Shown here in pieces: positions 1-8,741 of a stretch of 64,000 nucleotides of DNA. A program made the position numbers and the translations under genes. Every line of letters begins with the position of its first letter. Position 1 is the stretch's first letter. This DNA comes from JACCVG01 sp963790245 (lineage in GTDB: Bacteria > Actinomycetota > Thermoleophilia > Solirubrobacterales > Thermoleophilaceae), in the NCBI GenBank assembly GCA_963790245.1, contig CAWBNP010000002.1, forward strand, positions 2,294,001 to 2,358,000. Reading direction: 5' to 3'. The notes below the pieces were generated by a model that saw only the letters and a program-made list of their open reading frames with translations, was not told the DNA's origin and searched no databases.

Positions 1-55
1 AGCCGACGGCATCGAGTGAGTAATGGAGCGCGCGCAGCGGCTGGATCTCGGCCAT
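1..55 (-). CDS. DUF1015 family protein, N-terminus only
   Basis: The first 55 bases read on the minus strand give an ATG start (55-53) and 18 codons, MAEIQPLRALHYSLDAVG, running off the left edge. This opening matches the DUF1015 family, whose members usually begin with Met-Ala-Glu/Asp-Ile, a Pro-Leu/Phe pair and an Arg-Ala/Gly-(Leu/Ile)-(His/Arg)-Tyr stretch. The family is widespread but has no established biochemical role. Only the start is visible, so the call rests on a short motif. Confidence 0.55.
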   Translation of the reverse strand, partial: MAEIQPLRALHYSLDAVG

Positions 56-120
56 CGCGGCAGCACCCTAGACGTTTGATGCGAAATCGCCGCGCTCGCG
101 CCGCTGAGTCGCAGCGAAAA

Positions 121-194
121 TCGGGGCGCCCGGATTTGAACCGGGGACCTCCTGCTCCCAAAGCAGGCGCGCTACCAAGCTGCGCCACGCCCCG
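121..194 (-). tRNA. tRNA-Pro (anticodon TGG)
   Basis: On the minus strand a complete cloverleaf folds: acceptor CGGGGCG pairs with CGCCCCG, the T-loop reads GGTTCAAATCC, and the anticodon loop TTTGGGA carries TGG between CCTGC and GCAGG. The discriminator base is A. No CCA is encoded. Positions 195-300 downstream in window order show nothing recognisable. Confidence 0.95.
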
Positions 195-300
195 CGAGAA
201 CGAGTCTACCCAGCGGAATCGGAGCTCCCAACCGGGGCGCGCGCCGGCAGGTCGCGGATCGATCGGACCAACCTCAGCAGCGCGCGAGTTCGCTAGGTCG

Positions 301-588
301 CTAGGGCTGCGCGCCGTCCTGCTCGAACAGCTTCGCGGCACGGATCGTGGCGGCCATCTCGGAGGACTCGGCCCGATAGGCCGACCCGCCTTCGAACTCG
401 ATGACGGGCAGCAAGTGTTGCCCGCTGAGACGCTCGACGTCCGTACGCCGCCCACGCGGAAACAGGGGTGCCTTGACGATTTCGTAGTCGACGCCCTGCT
501 CATCAAGCGCGCGCTGGACCTTCCAGCACGCGTCGTGGTCGGTGTGGAGGAAGGTCAGCGGACAGCGATGGAGCTTGATGGTGGCCAC
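301..588 (-). CDS. Small thioredoxin-fold protein (GST N-terminal / glutaredoxin-like)
   Basis: This is a 95-residue protein with a GTG start. It looks like a lone thioredoxin-fold domain of the glutathione S-transferase N-terminal type: beta strand IKLHRCPLTFLHTDHDACWK, helix VQRALDEQGVDYEIV, then a cis-Pro-like HLLPVIEFEGG strand-turn and a SEMAATI helix. The usual CxxC is replaced by CPLTF, so disulfide oxidoreductase activity is doubtful. There is no GST C-terminal helical domain. A TAGGCT box ends 9 nt before the start. Function is unknown; binding a low-molecular-weight thiol is only a family-based guess. Confidence 0.7.
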   Translation of the reverse strand: MATIKLHRCPLTFLHTDHDACWKVQRALDEQGVDYEIVKAPLFPRGRRTDVERLSGQHLLPVIEFEGGSAYRAESSEMAATIRAAKLFEQDGAQP

Positions 589-702
589 GGCCTGAGGAGC
601 CTATCTCGCCGCCTGTCGCGGTGGCTTCAGAGTGGTGTCTACCTGCACAGACCGGGGCGCCCGCAGGGGCCCCGGTCCGCGCATCAGAACTGACCCTGGG
701 CG

Positions 703-786
703 TCAGCCCGCCGGCGTACCTTCACCGTCTCCGGGCGTGGGGGCCTCGGGCTCAGGGGTCCCTGGGGTCTCGGGTGTCTCGAGCAT
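703..786 (-). CDS. Candidate 27-residue Pro/Thr/Glu-rich small protein
   Basis: A minus-strand ATG at 786 is preceded by a purine-rich GAGAGGAGAGCAGG, a credible ribosome-binding site, and opens 27 codons ending in TGA. The product is acidic and low in complexity (MLETPETPGTPEPEAPTPGD, then a Gly-rich end). It is the only coding candidate in the 370-base stretch 589-959. It could be a genuine small protein or a chance reading of repetitive DNA. No homologous family is recognised. Confidence 0.35.
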   Translation of the reverse strand: MLETPETPGTPEPEAPTPGDGEGTPAG

Positions 787-959
787 CCTGCTCTCCTCTC
801 GTTGGGGTCGGTAAGCCGCACGTACCCGGGCTCAGGTCGAACCAATCACCGAGCGCGCGGCGCCAATCTGAAGCGGCGGTTTGGCCGGCTTCCTCGCCGA
901 GCAGCGGCAAGCCAGGCGATGATCGCTAAAGGAACTTGCCAGGTAGCCGATAGGACCTC

Positions 960-1370
960 ATGAACGTCACGCCCACGGACGGCGCCGCGCGGCCGAGTCT
1001 GCTCGTAGCCGACGATGACGCCGTTGTTCGCTCGATCCTCAGTGGTCAGCTGCGCAACAGCTTCAACGTCCTCGCCGGGGCGGCCGACGCCGCGGAGGCG
1101 ATCGAGCAGGCCGAGCGGCTGCGACCCGACGCCGCCCTGATCGATGTCAACATGCCGGCCGGCGGCGGGCTCACCGCGATTCGCGAGATCGCCCGGCGCT
1201 CGCCTGAGACCTGCCTCGTCGTACTGTCGGCCGACGAGACTCGCGCTTCGGTCGTGGAGCTGCTCGATGCCGGCGCGATGGCTTACGTGCGGAAGGGCGC
1301 GAGCGGCGCCGAGATCGTCGAGACGCTCGAAGCATCGATCCGCGCCCACAGTGCTATTGCGGCCGGTTGA
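960..1370 (+). CDS. Stand-alone response regulator receiver protein
   Basis: This 136-residue protein is a single CheY-like receiver domain. Acidic residues sit in LLVADDDAVVR, the phosphoacceptor Asp in ALIDVNMPAGG (about residue 63), the Ser/Thr switch in VVLSADE and the Lys in AYVRKGAS. No output domain follows, so it probably relays a phosphoryl group or acts through protein contacts. The stop codon overlaps the TTG start of the hybrid kinase that follows (TTGA), so the two are translationally coupled and this receiver is a likely partner of that kinase. Confidence 0.9.
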   Translation: MNVTPTDGAARPSLLVADDDAVVRSILSGQLRNSFNVLAGAADAAEAIEQAERLRPDAALIDVNMPAGGGLTAIREIARRSPETCLVVLSADETRASVVELLDAGAMAYVRKGASGAEIVETLEASIRAHSAIAAG

Positions 1371-4300
1371 CGACCGGTCGACACTCGGGGCCCGCGATGA
1401 TCAATCGCTTCAGGGACGGTGACCCGGCCCCAGCTACTCGGCCTTTTCAGAAAGCCGGCCTTCTGCCCCGGGTCGGGCCGTTCGTAGCTACCGCCGTCGT
1501 CGTATTCGCCCTGGTTCCGCTCGGTGACGTGATGGACGTGCTGGATCTGTGGGTAGCAGCCGGGTTGATCGTGGCGTTGATCGTCGCGATCTTCGGGGTC
1601 CGGTGGGACAGCCTGCCGAGGTGGACGGACGCGGTTGTCCCGTTGGTGTACCTCGTGGTGGTTGCCGTCCTGCGCGAGGCCGAAGGCGGCCAGAGCGCGT
1701 CCGTCAACATGCTCGTGCTGCTCCCCGTCGTCTGGTTTGCGCTGTTCGGGACGCGCGCCGAACTGGTCGTGTCCGTCGTCGGATCGGTCGCGATATTCGT
1801 CCTGCCGGCCATCTTCATCGGCGAGCCGCGGTACCCGGCTACCGAGATTTTTCGCGGGACGATCATCGGCGTCGTCACGAGCATGGTGGCGTTCGTGGTC
1901 CACCGACTGGTGGCCGAACGTACCCGGCTGGTCGGTCACCTCGAGGTCCAGGCGAAAGAGCTTCGGCAGATCTTGGAAACGGCGCATGACGCCTACGTGT
2001 CGATCGACGCTGATGGGCGCATCCAGCAGTGGAACGCGCGAGCAGAGGCGATCTTCGGGTGGGCGCCAGAGGACGTACTGGGTCTACGCCTTACCGAGAC
2101 GATCATTCCGCACCGGTACCGCGATGCGCACGCTCGCGGGATCGAGCGATTTCGCAATACCGGGGTCGGCACGGTCCTCAATCAGCGCCTCGAGCTCACT
2201 GCCCTACACCGGCATGGCTGGGAGTTCCCGATCGAGCTCGTCATCTGGCCGGTCGTCAGTGGTGAGCGGATGACTTTCAGCGCGTCGATCCACGACATTC
2301 GCGACCGCAAGCGTGCCGAGGGCTATCGGGACGCGCAGCGCGACGTCGCGATTGCGCTCGCGACGAGCACGACGTTGCCGTCGGCGCTTCCTCCCGTTCT
2401 GCGAGCGATCGGAGACCATCTGCACTGGGACCACGGAGCGATCTGGCTGATCGACGAGCACGACGAAGACCTGCGCTGTGTCGCAACCTGGCATCCAGGC
2501 CGGCCGGAGCTCGACCGCTTCGCCACGGTCTGCACCGAGACACGTTTGCCCCGCGGCGTGGGGCTCCCGGGGTTGGCCTGGGCCCGCGGCGAGCTGATGA
2601 CGGCCGACGAGGTGGATCGTTCGAATATGCCCCGGGGGGCCGAGATCGCGAAGGCAAGTTTGCTCGACGCCATAGCCGTGCCGCTGACCGTCGACGGGCA
2701 GGTAGCCGGGGTCATCGAATTCTTCACCGCCGACCCGTTGCCGGTTGATCGGGAGCTCCGCGACATGATGTCCTCGATCGGGGCGCAGGTTGCGCAGTTC
2801 GTCGAGCGCACACGCGTGGAGGCCGCGCTTGCGGAGGGTGAGGCGCGCTACCGGCGACTGGCGGATCAGCTCGGCAGCGCCCAGCAGATAGCCCGACTCG
2901 GTAGCTGGGAGTGGGAGCCGACCTCGAGCGTGCTGTCTTGGTCAGACGAGCTGTACCGGATCTACGGGTACGAGCCGCAGTCTTTCACCCCTACCTTCGA
3001 GCGGTTCCTCGCGGGCATCCACGTCGATGACCGCGCCGCCGTGGCCGCGGTGATTGGAGCGGCCTCGGAAAATGGCGAGGCGTTCGAGTTCGATCATCGG
3101 ATCGTGCGCCCCGATGGGAGCGTGCGCTCGCTGCACTGCCTGGGGGAAGCCGTCGTCGGTCCGAGCGGGACGGTCGAACGAATGAGCGGAACCGGCGAGG
3201 ACATCACCGAGCGAGCGCGCGCCGCGGCGGAGCTCGCCGCGAGTGAGGAGCGATTTCGCTCGCTCGCCACCTCCGCGCCGATCGGCGTCTTCGAGACCGA
3301 TTCCTGCGGACAGTGGACTTACGCCAACGGGCGCTTGCAGGAGATCATGAGACTGGACGCGGAAAAGGTTCTCGGTGACGGTTGGGCTGGAGCGATTGTT
3401 CCCGCCGAGCGCGCGAGGGTGCTCGCCACGTGGCGAGCGGCGGCGAGCGCCGAGCTGAAGTGGAGCGATCGATTCCGGATTCACACGCCCGAAGGGTCCA
3501 CTCGCTGGATCGACGTGCGCGCTGCGGCCCTCCACGACCAGTCGCAGCGTCTCACCGGCTTCGTCGGAACGATCGCCGACGTCACGAAGACCATCAGAGC
3601 CGAGCAGGTACTCGAGCGGACCCGGGACGAGGCGCTCGAAGCTTCGCGAGTCAAATCGGAGTTCCTGGCCAACATGAGCCACGAGATCCGGACGCCGCTC
3701 AACGGCGTGCTCGGGATCGCCGACTTGATGTTCGACGGCGATCTGGACGAGGAGCAAGTCACGCACCTCGCGACCTTGCGCGATTCCGGACGCAACCTGC
3801 TCGAGATCATCAACGACGTGCTCGACTTCTCGAAGGGCGCGGCGGGGAAACTGGAGCTCGACACGATCGAGTTCGATCTCCGCGAGACCGTTACGAGCGT
3901 GACGTCCGTGCTCGCCTCCCAGGCGAGGCAGAAGGGCCTCGAGCTCGAGCTTGAGATTGCGGATGACGTCCCGGGCTGGGTACGCGGCGATTCGCCTCGT
4001 CTGCGCCGCATCCTGATCAACCTGCTCAGCAACGCGATCAAGTTCACCGACGTCGGGGGCGTGGAGGTGCAGGTCACGGTCCCCGCGGAGGGGCATATCC
4101 GCCTCGAGGTCTCCGACACGGGCATCGGCATCGACGAGGTTTCGCGCGCACGGATCCTCGAACCGTTTACACAGGCGGAAGCCTCGACGACCCGGCGCTA
4201 TGGCGGGACCGGCCTTGGGTTGTCGATCTGCCGGCAGCTGATCGAGCTGATGGGGGGGACCCTGGAGTTCGACAGCGAGCCCGGTCTGGGCAGCACCTTC

Positions 4301-5143
4301 AGCGTCGGGTTGCCGCTCGAGACACTCGGTCCGCGGGCGACGCCGCTTCGCTCCCCGCCGACGAGCTCGCGACCGGCCCCCTGTCACGCGGGTCGCGGCG
4401 GTCGGGTGTTGGTCGTCGAGGACGCGCCGGTCAATCAGCTCGTAGCGACTGCGATGCTGCGCCGGCTCGGCTACGAGCCCGAGGTGGTCGGCAATGGCGC
4501 CGCTGCCGTTGAGGCGGTCAGAGGTGGCACCTACGACGTGATTCTCATGGACTGCCTGATGCCGGTGATGGACGGATTCCAGGCCACCGAGCGGATCCGG
4601 GCCGGCGAAGCGTCGAACGCCCACGTCCCGATCATCGCCCTCACCGCGTCGGCGATGGCGGGTGACCGGGAGAAGTGCTTGAGGGCCGGAATGGACGACT
4701 ACCTCTCCAAGCCCTTCGACCGGGCGTCGCTTGCGGAAACACTCGATCGCTGTCTGTCCGGCGAGGACCCGGCGAGCACGGCTCCAGGCCCAGAGGGCGG
4801 CGAGCCGGACGCGCCCGGTCCCCTCGATGACGCTCTCGAGGCCTTGCAGGAACAGATCGGGGACGCCGCCTTCCGAGCGGTTCGCGAGGCTTTCTTGACG
4901 ACTGTTCCGAGCGATTTCGTTGCACTCGAGCGAGCCGTAGCCGATGGCGCATCAGCTCGCAGCGCCGCGATCGCTCACAAGCTCAAGGGGAGCTCCGCCA
5001 GCATCGGGGCCGAGCGGCTGCGGGAGCTGATGCGGCGGGTCGAGACCGATCTCGAGGGACCTGACGCCGCCGCGGCGCTCGGTCGGGCGCGCGCTGAGCT
5101 CGAGCTCGTGATCACCTCGATCCGCGGTCGCGGGACCGAGTGA
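1367..5143 (+). CDS. Membrane hybrid sensor histidine kinase (PAS-GAF-PAS-PAS-HisKA-HATPase-REC-Hpt)
   Basis: The protein has 1258 residues from a TTG start overlapping the previous stop; an in-frame ATG at 1397 is an alternative start. Residues about 25-185 form a bundle of roughly six membrane segments. Then come PAS (QILETAHDAYVSIDADGRI), GAF (about 320-490), a PAS_3-type domain (GSWEWEPTSSVLSWSDELYR) and a third PAS. The HisKA H-box is FLANMSHEIRTPLNG, and the HATPase carries LINLLSNAIKF, DTGIGI and GGTGLGLSI. A receiver follows with Asp in VILMDCLMPVMDG, then a C-terminal Hpt domain with IAHKLKGSSASIGA. All phosphorelay residues are present, so a four-step His-Asp-His-Asp relay within one polypeptide plus neighbours is plausible. 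The signal sensed is unknown. Confidence 0.93.
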   Translation: MTTGRHSGPAMINRFRDGDPAPATRPFQKAGLLPRVGPFVATAVVVFALVPLGDVMDVLDLWVAAGLIVALIVAIFGVRWDSLPRWTDAVVPLVYLVVVAVLREAEGGQSASVNMLVLLPVVWFALFGTRAELVVSVVGSVAIFVLPAIFIGEPRYPATEIFRGTIIGVVTSMVAFVVHRLVAERTRLVGHLEVQAKELRQILETAHDAYVSIDADGRIQQWNARAEAIFGWAPEDVLGLRLTETIIPHRYRDAHARGIERFRNTGVGTVLNQRLELTALHRHGWEFPIELVIWPVVSGERMTFSASIHDIRDRKRAEGYRDAQRDVAIALATSTTLPSALPPVLRAIGDHLHWDHGAIWLIDEHDEDLRCVATWHPGRPELDRFATVCTETRLPRGVGLPGLAWARGELMTADEVDRSNMPRGAEIAKASLLDAIAVPLTVDGQVAGVIEFFTADPLPVDRELRDMMSSIGAQVAQFVERTRVEAALAEGEARYRRLADQLGSAQQIARLGSWEWEPTSSVLSWSDELYRIYGYEPQSFTPTFERFLAGIHVDDRAAVAAVIGAASENGEAFEFDHRIVRPDGSVRSLHCLGEAVVGPSGTVERMSGTGEDITERARAAAELAASEERFRSLATSAPIGVFETDSCGQWTYANGRLQEIMRLDAEKVLGDGWAGAIVPAERARVLATWRAAASAELKWSDRFRIHTPEGSTRWIDVRAAALHDQSQRLTGFVGTIADVTKTIRAEQVLERTRDEALEASRVKSEFLANMSHEIRTPLNGVLGIADLMFDGDLDEEQVTHLATLRDSGRNLLEIINDVLDFSKGAAGKLELDTIEFDLRETVTSVTSVLASQARQKGLELELEIADDVPGWVRGDSPRLRRILINLLSNAIKFTDVGGVEVQVTVPAEGHIRLEVSDTGIGIDEVSRARILEPFTQAEASTTRRYGGTGLGLSICRQLIELMGGTLEFDSEPGLGSTFSVGLPLETLGPRATPLRSPPTSSRPAPCHAGRGGRVLVVEDAPVNQLVATAMLRRLGYEPEVVGNGAAAVEAVRGGTYDVILMDCLMPVMDGFQATERIRAGEASNAHVPIIALTASAMAGDREKCLRAGMDDYLSKPFDRASLAETLDRCLSGEDPASTAPGPEGGEPDAPGPLDDALEALQEQIGDAAFRAVREAFLTTVPSDFVALERAVADGASARSAAIAHKLKGSSASIGAERLRELMRRVETDLEGPDAAAALGRARAELELVITSIRGRGTE

Positions 5144-5144
5144 G

Positions 5145-6074
5145 ATGCGAGTCCTCTTGGCCGAAGACGACCCGGTCAGCCGTGCGCGGGTCGACGCGAT
5201 GGTCCGCGGGCTCGGTCACGAGAGCCTGACGGCGAGCGACGGGGAGGAGGCGTGGCGACTGTTTCGGGCGGAGCGACCAACCGTCTTGATCAGCGACTGG
5301 GAGATGCCGGGTCTGACCGGGCTCGAGCTGTGCCGACGCGTGCGGGAGAGCGGCCCCGGGGCCGAGGATTACACCTACTTCATCCTCCTGACCGTCAAGG
5401 ATGACCGCAATGAAGTGATATCGGCAATGCGCGCCGGAGTCGATGACCACCTGCCCAAGCCGATGCGGCTCGAGCAGATCGAAGCTCGGCTGATCGTTGC
5501 CGAGCGCGTGACCCGTCTGCATCGGGAGCTCGGGCGGCGCCGTGCCGCGCTCGAGACGAGCAATCACCGGCTAAGCGATCTGGCCCATCGAGACACGCTC
5601 ACCGGACTCGGCAATCGCCTCGGCCTCGAGCAGGAGATCAGCCTCCTCGACGCACCCGGCGATAGTGCGCAGGCGCGATTCTCACTCGCATTGCTCGATG
5701 TCGATCGGTTCAAGCAGTACAACGATCGCCACGGACACCCGGCCGGCGATCGGCTGCTCGCCGAGATCGGACGCTGCATCCGGGCGCAGGTGCGCTCCAC
5801 CGACCGTCCCTATCGCTACGGGGGCGACGAGTTCCTGATCGCCTACCTCGATGAACCGGGCGGATCGGCTCTGCGAGCCGCGGAGCGGTTGCGGGGGTGC
5901 ATCGAAGCCGCGACGGTTTCGGCGAGTCTGCCGGCGCCCGCCACCGTAGCGATCGGCCTGGCCTCGGCCGAGCCAGGCGAGCGTTTCGAAAATGTGATCG
6001 CCCGCGCGGATATTGCGCTGTACCGCGACAAGCGCCGGCGCGCGCTGGGTCTCAGCAGGTACCCGGTCAGCTAG
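5145..6074 (+). CDS. Response regulator with GGDEF diguanylate cyclase domain
   Basis: This 309-residue protein makes cyclic di-GMP under phosphorelay control. The N-terminal receiver has acidic pocket LLAEDDPVSR, phosphoacceptor Asp in VLISDWEMPG (about residue 51) and Lys in HLPKPMR. The C-terminal cyclase has an intact active site, YRYGGDEF (about residue 226). Five residues upstream lies RSTD, the RxxD inhibitory site for product feedback. It starts 2 bases after the hybrid kinase stop. The Hpt domain of that kinase is the obvious phosphodonor. The stop codon overlaps that of the convergent oxidoreductase. Confidence 0.92.
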   Translation: MRVLLAEDDPVSRARVDAMVRGLGHESLTASDGEEAWRLFRAERPTVLISDWEMPGLTGLELCRRVRESGPGAEDYTYFILLTVKDDRNEVISAMRAGVDDHLPKPMRLEQIEARLIVAERVTRLHRELGRRRAALETSNHRLSDLAHRDTLTGLGNRLGLEQEISLLDAPGDSAQARFSLALLDVDRFKQYNDRHGHPAGDRLLAEIGRCIRAQVRSTDRPYRYGGDEFLIAYLDEPGGSALRAAERLRGCIEAATVSASLPAPATVAIGLASAEPGERFENVIARADIALYRDKRRRALGLSRYPVS

Positions 6075-7597
6075 ACGGTTCGGGACTCCAGCGGTCGCGT
6101 AGCCGGACCTTCCAGCACGGCGCCGTCGACATCGAAGCGGGAGCCATGGCAGGAGCAGTCCCAGCTCCGCTCGGCGGCGTTGAACCGCAGCAGGCAGCCG
6201 AGGTGGGTGCAACGCAGCGAGACGGCGTGCAGATCGCCCACGTCGTCTCTGTACATACCGGTCTTCCCGAGCCGATCGCGGATGACCCGCGCCTCGCCGC
6301 GCGGAATCGACTCAGCCGATGGGGCCTCGCTGGGCCGTACACGGTCAAGGACCATGTCACGCGCGACCTTTGCGTTGTTGAGCGCGAACTCGTGCGCCGA
6401 CCCGACCGATAAACGGTTGGGCGAGAAGATCTCAGTCCACTCGCTCTTCCGCCCCGCGAGCAGGTCGGAGAGGACGATCGCCGCCGCGCCTGCGCTGCTG
6501 AGCCCCCACTTCATGAAACCGGAGGCGAGGAACACCCGGGACGAGCGCGGGTATGGACCGATCACCGGCAGGTGGTCGTAGCTGATCGGGTCCTGGGCCG
6601 ACCAGCGGTGGGCGACCTCGCCGATATCCCAGTGCTCGCGCGCGAACCGCTCGAGCACTTCGAAGCGTTGCGGCTCGGCCTTGGAGGAGCCGACGGGGTG
6701 TCCCTCACCGCCGACCAGCACCTGATCCCCGAAACCCCGCACCGAGCGCGTCGTCTCGCCGGCGCTGATCGCCATCGTGCTCGGCACCGCACCGGATGTC
6801 ACCCGCGCCGCAATCGCGTAGGAGCGCTGCGCTTTGAGCCGGGCGAAGAACAGGCCGCGATCGAGCATCGGGTAGTGGGTGGCGTCGACTACCCGCTCCG
6901 CACGTAGTTGTGTGCGATCGGTTTCGATCACGCACGGCGATCCGTCGCTTACGCGGAGCGCCCGCGTTTGCTCGAACACCCGCGAGTCGCCGCCTTCGAC
7001 GAGCGCGCGAGCAAGGCCTTCCACGTAGCGGACCGGGTGAAAGGCGATCTGATCGGCGAGTGTCACGGCCGAGGCGATCGGAAACGGAAGATCGAGCCGG
7101 TCGACGAGCTCGACGGCGAGACCTGCGCCTCGCGCCAAGTCGTACTCCCTCTCCACTGCGGGCGAATCGTCGCTGTCGAACGCGTAGGTGGCGGCGGGCT
7201 GCCTGAGCAGGTCGCAGTCAATCGAGAGGTCCTCGGCCAACTCGGCCACCAACGCGACGCCGGCCGCGCTCGCCGCTGCATAGGCGGCGACCGAGTTGCG
7301 GCCGTGACGATCCTCGATCGAGGAAAGAATGGTCGACTGGAGCGCGCTGACCTTGGCGGTCGTGCAGCCGGTCACCCCGTGGCCGATCTCCCGGGCCTCG
7401 ATCACGGCGACCCGTGCGCCGGAGCGCTTCAGGAGCGTCGCGACCGTCAGCCCGGTGATTCCGCCTCCGAGCACGGCGACGTCGAACACCGCCGCGTCCG
7501 CGAGCGGCGGGTAAGCAGCACGAGCGGCCCCGTCGAGCCAGAGCGAGCGATCTGCAGATGTCGTGGCCACGTCCACCGCAGCCGGGGCTACCCGCAT
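6071..7597 (-). CDS. FAD-dependent amine/amino-acid oxidase-like oxidoreductase with C-terminal Rieske domain
   Basis: This is a 508-residue DAO-type flavoprotein. The dinucleotide-binding motif VAVLGGGITGLTVATLL lies at about 42-58, followed by GARVAVIEAREIGHGVTGCT. The substrate domain ends around residue 410. The last 90 residues are a Rieske [2Fe-2S] domain with ligands in CTHLGC and DCSCHGSRF. Such GlpK/PuuB-like fusions occur in many bacteria; the substrate is not established. The iron-sulfur domain suggests electrons leave the flavin one at a time. The gene converges on the diguanylate cyclase with overlapping stops, and it follows a cyclic-nucleotide-binding gene on the same strand after 27 bases. 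Confidence 0.88.
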   Translation of the reverse strand: MRVAPAAVDVATTSADRSLWLDGAARAAYPPLADAAVFDVAVLGGGITGLTVATLLKRSGARVAVIEAREIGHGVTGCTTAKVSALQSTILSSIEDRHGRNSVAAYAAASAAGVALVAELAEDLSIDCDLLRQPAATYAFDSDDSPAVEREYDLARGAGLAVELVDRLDLPFPIASAVTLADQIAFHPVRYVEGLARALVEGGDSRVFEQTRALRVSDGSPCVIETDRTQLRAERVVDATHYPMLDRGLFFARLKAQRSYAIAARVTSGAVPSTMAISAGETTRSVRGFGDQVLVGGEGHPVGSSKAEPQRFEVLERFAREHWDIGEVAHRWSAQDPISYDHLPVIGPYPRSSRVFLASGFMKWGLSSAGAAAIVLSDLLAGRKSEWTEIFSPNRLSVGSAHEFALNNAKVARDMVLDRVRPSEAPSAESIPRGEARVIRDRLGKTGMYRDDVGDLHAVSLRCTHLGCLLRFNAAERSWDCSCHGSRFDVDGAVLEGPATRPLESRTV

Positions 7598-7624
7598 CGC
7601 ATGCGGCTTAGTCGCGCCCCCGCC

Positions 7625-8017
7625 CTAACTCGGCTGGCTGCGCTCCTCGATCGTCTTGCGGAGCTTGTCGATGGCCTCGGGCATCGAGCGCTGCATCCGC
7701 TTGATCTCCCAGGTCGTGAGGCTGACGAGCCGCATCGGGGAGGTCGCGACGACATCGGCCGTCCGCTTGTCGCGCTCGACGACGCCCATCTCGCCGAAGT
7801 AGTCGCCCGGGCCGAGGCTGGCGAGCTTCTCGCCCCCGCGCAGCACGTCAGCGGTGCCCTCCTCGATCGCGATCAGCTCATAGGAGTAGTCGCCCTCCTT
7901 GGTGAGGATCGTGCCCTCGCCGACGGAGACCTCTTTCACGAACGGCGAGATGCTCTTGAGGTCCTCCTCGGACACGGCGGAGAAGAGCGGTAGTTGCTTC
8001 AGGCGGCCTACGTCCAT
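7625..8017 (-). CDS. Cyclic nucleotide-binding domain protein
   Basis: This is a 130-residue single cNMP-binding domain. The phosphate-binding cassette reads GDYFGEMGVVERDKRTADVV, with the FGE...RTA residues expected for cAMP/cGMP contact. There is no helix-turn-helix, kinase or channel part, so it probably acts by binding a partner. The start chosen is the ATG at 8017, because GGGAGG lies 7 bases upstream; an ATG at 8032 would overlap that ribosome-binding site. It lies just upstream of the Rieske oxidoreductase and is probably co-transcribed with it. Confidence 0.85.
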   Translation of the reverse strand: MDVGRLKQLPLFSAVSEEDLKSISPFVKEVSVGEGTILTKEGDYSYELIAIEEGTADVLRGGEKLASLGPGDYFGEMGVVERDKRTADVVATSPMRLVSLTTWEIKRMQRSMPEAIDKLRKTIEERSQPS

Positions 8018-8098
8018 TCGGTTTCCTCCCATGGGGTTAGCGCTGATCGGAAACCTAACCGACCCGGTAGCGGAGCGGCGAGCGATACTTACCGGACG

Positions 8099-8173
8099 GC
8101 CCCCGTAGCTCAGTTGGATTAGAGCGAGGGACTTCTAATCCCTAGGTCGCAGGTTCGAATCCTGCCGGGGGCG
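8099..8173 (+). tRNA. tRNA-Arg (anticodon TCT)
   Basis: The acceptor GCCCCCG pairs with CGGGGGC. The D-arm is TAGCTCAGTTGGATTAGAGC, the anticodon loop CTTCTAA lies in stem GGGA/TCCC, and the T-arm is CAGGTTCGAATCCTG. The discriminator is G and no CCA is encoded. No duplicated 3' end was seen nearby, unlike tRNA-His. Confidence 0.95.
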
Positions 8174-8234
8174 TTGGCGGCCAGCCCGTCAGTTCTGGGG
8201 CGGCGGCGTGGAGCTGTGAGTGAAGGTCAATCGT

Positions 8235-8723
8235 TCAGGTCAGCCAGATCAGCTCGAACCGCACGGTCCCGTCCTCGATCGTTGCGAGACCCATCGTCGG
8301 ATGTGGTTGGCGACGCGGGTCGGTGGGCGAGCCCGGATTGAAAATCTGAAATCCGCCACAGGTCTCGTGAAGGGGGATATGGGAGTGGCCAAAGACGACA
8401 GCATCGGCCGCGCCAAACCGGCTCCTCAGCCGGTCAAGTCGCCCTCGCGCGGGTCCCGCATCATGGAGTACGGCGAGTTGCGCTCCAGCAAGGTCGAGCT
8501 CGAGCTCTCCGGGAAGGGTCGATCGCAGATCCTCTGAGTCGACGTTCCCGTGCACCGCTGCCACCGGGACGCCGATGCTCTCGATCTCGTCCAGGACCGG
8601 GCGCCCGACGAAGTCTCCGGCGTGCAGCAGCAAATCGGAGGACTCGATGATCTCGACACACCGCCCCGGGATCCGGCGAGGGCCGCGTGGCAGGTGGGTG
8701 TCAGAGATGATGGCCACGCGCAT
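8235..8723 (-). CDS. YfcE/MJ0936-type metallophosphoesterase
   Basis: This 162-residue protein carries the five blocks of the calcineurin-like phosphoesterase fold: ISDTHLP (DxH), LLLHAGDFVG (GDxx), AVHGNVDS (GNHD-like), and VVFGHSHIPL (GHxH). It should bind two divalent metals and hydrolyse phosphodiesters; the physiological substrate is unknown for this clade. The start is only 18 bases from the divergent zinc-ribbon gene. An AATATA sequence ends 6 nt before this ATG, so the two genes appear to share a compact bidirectional promoter. Confidence 0.88.
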   Translation of the reverse strand: MRVAIISDTHLPRGPRRIPGRCVEIIESSDLLLHAGDFVGRPVLDEIESIGVPVAAVHGNVDSEDLRSTLPGELELDLAGAQLAVLHDAGPARGRLDRLRSRFGAADAVVFGHSHIPLHETCGGFQIFNPGSPTDPRRQPHPTMGLATIEDGTVRFELIWLT

Positions 8724-8729
8724 GCGACA

Positions 8730-8741
8730 TATATTGGGCGG
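8730..8741 (+). promoter_or_regulatory. -10 box of a leaderless promoter
   Basis: TATATT at 8730-8735 ends exactly 6 nt before the GTG at 8742, which would put the transcription start on the G of the start codon. On the opposite strand the same AT-rich tract also provides AATATA in front of the divergent phosphoesterase start. No -35 element is evident. Confidence 0.5.

Noticed and set aside
16..693. Plus-strand 225-codon ORF at the left edge
   Set aside because: It reads through tRNA-Pro on the wrong strand and through the antisense of the thioredoxin-fold gene; composition is typical of high-GC shadow frames.
2942..4624. Long minus-strand ORF (560 codons) inside the histidine kinase
   Set aside because: Antisense of conserved PAS, HisKA and HATPase domains; Arg/Asp/His-rich shadow composition and no motif.
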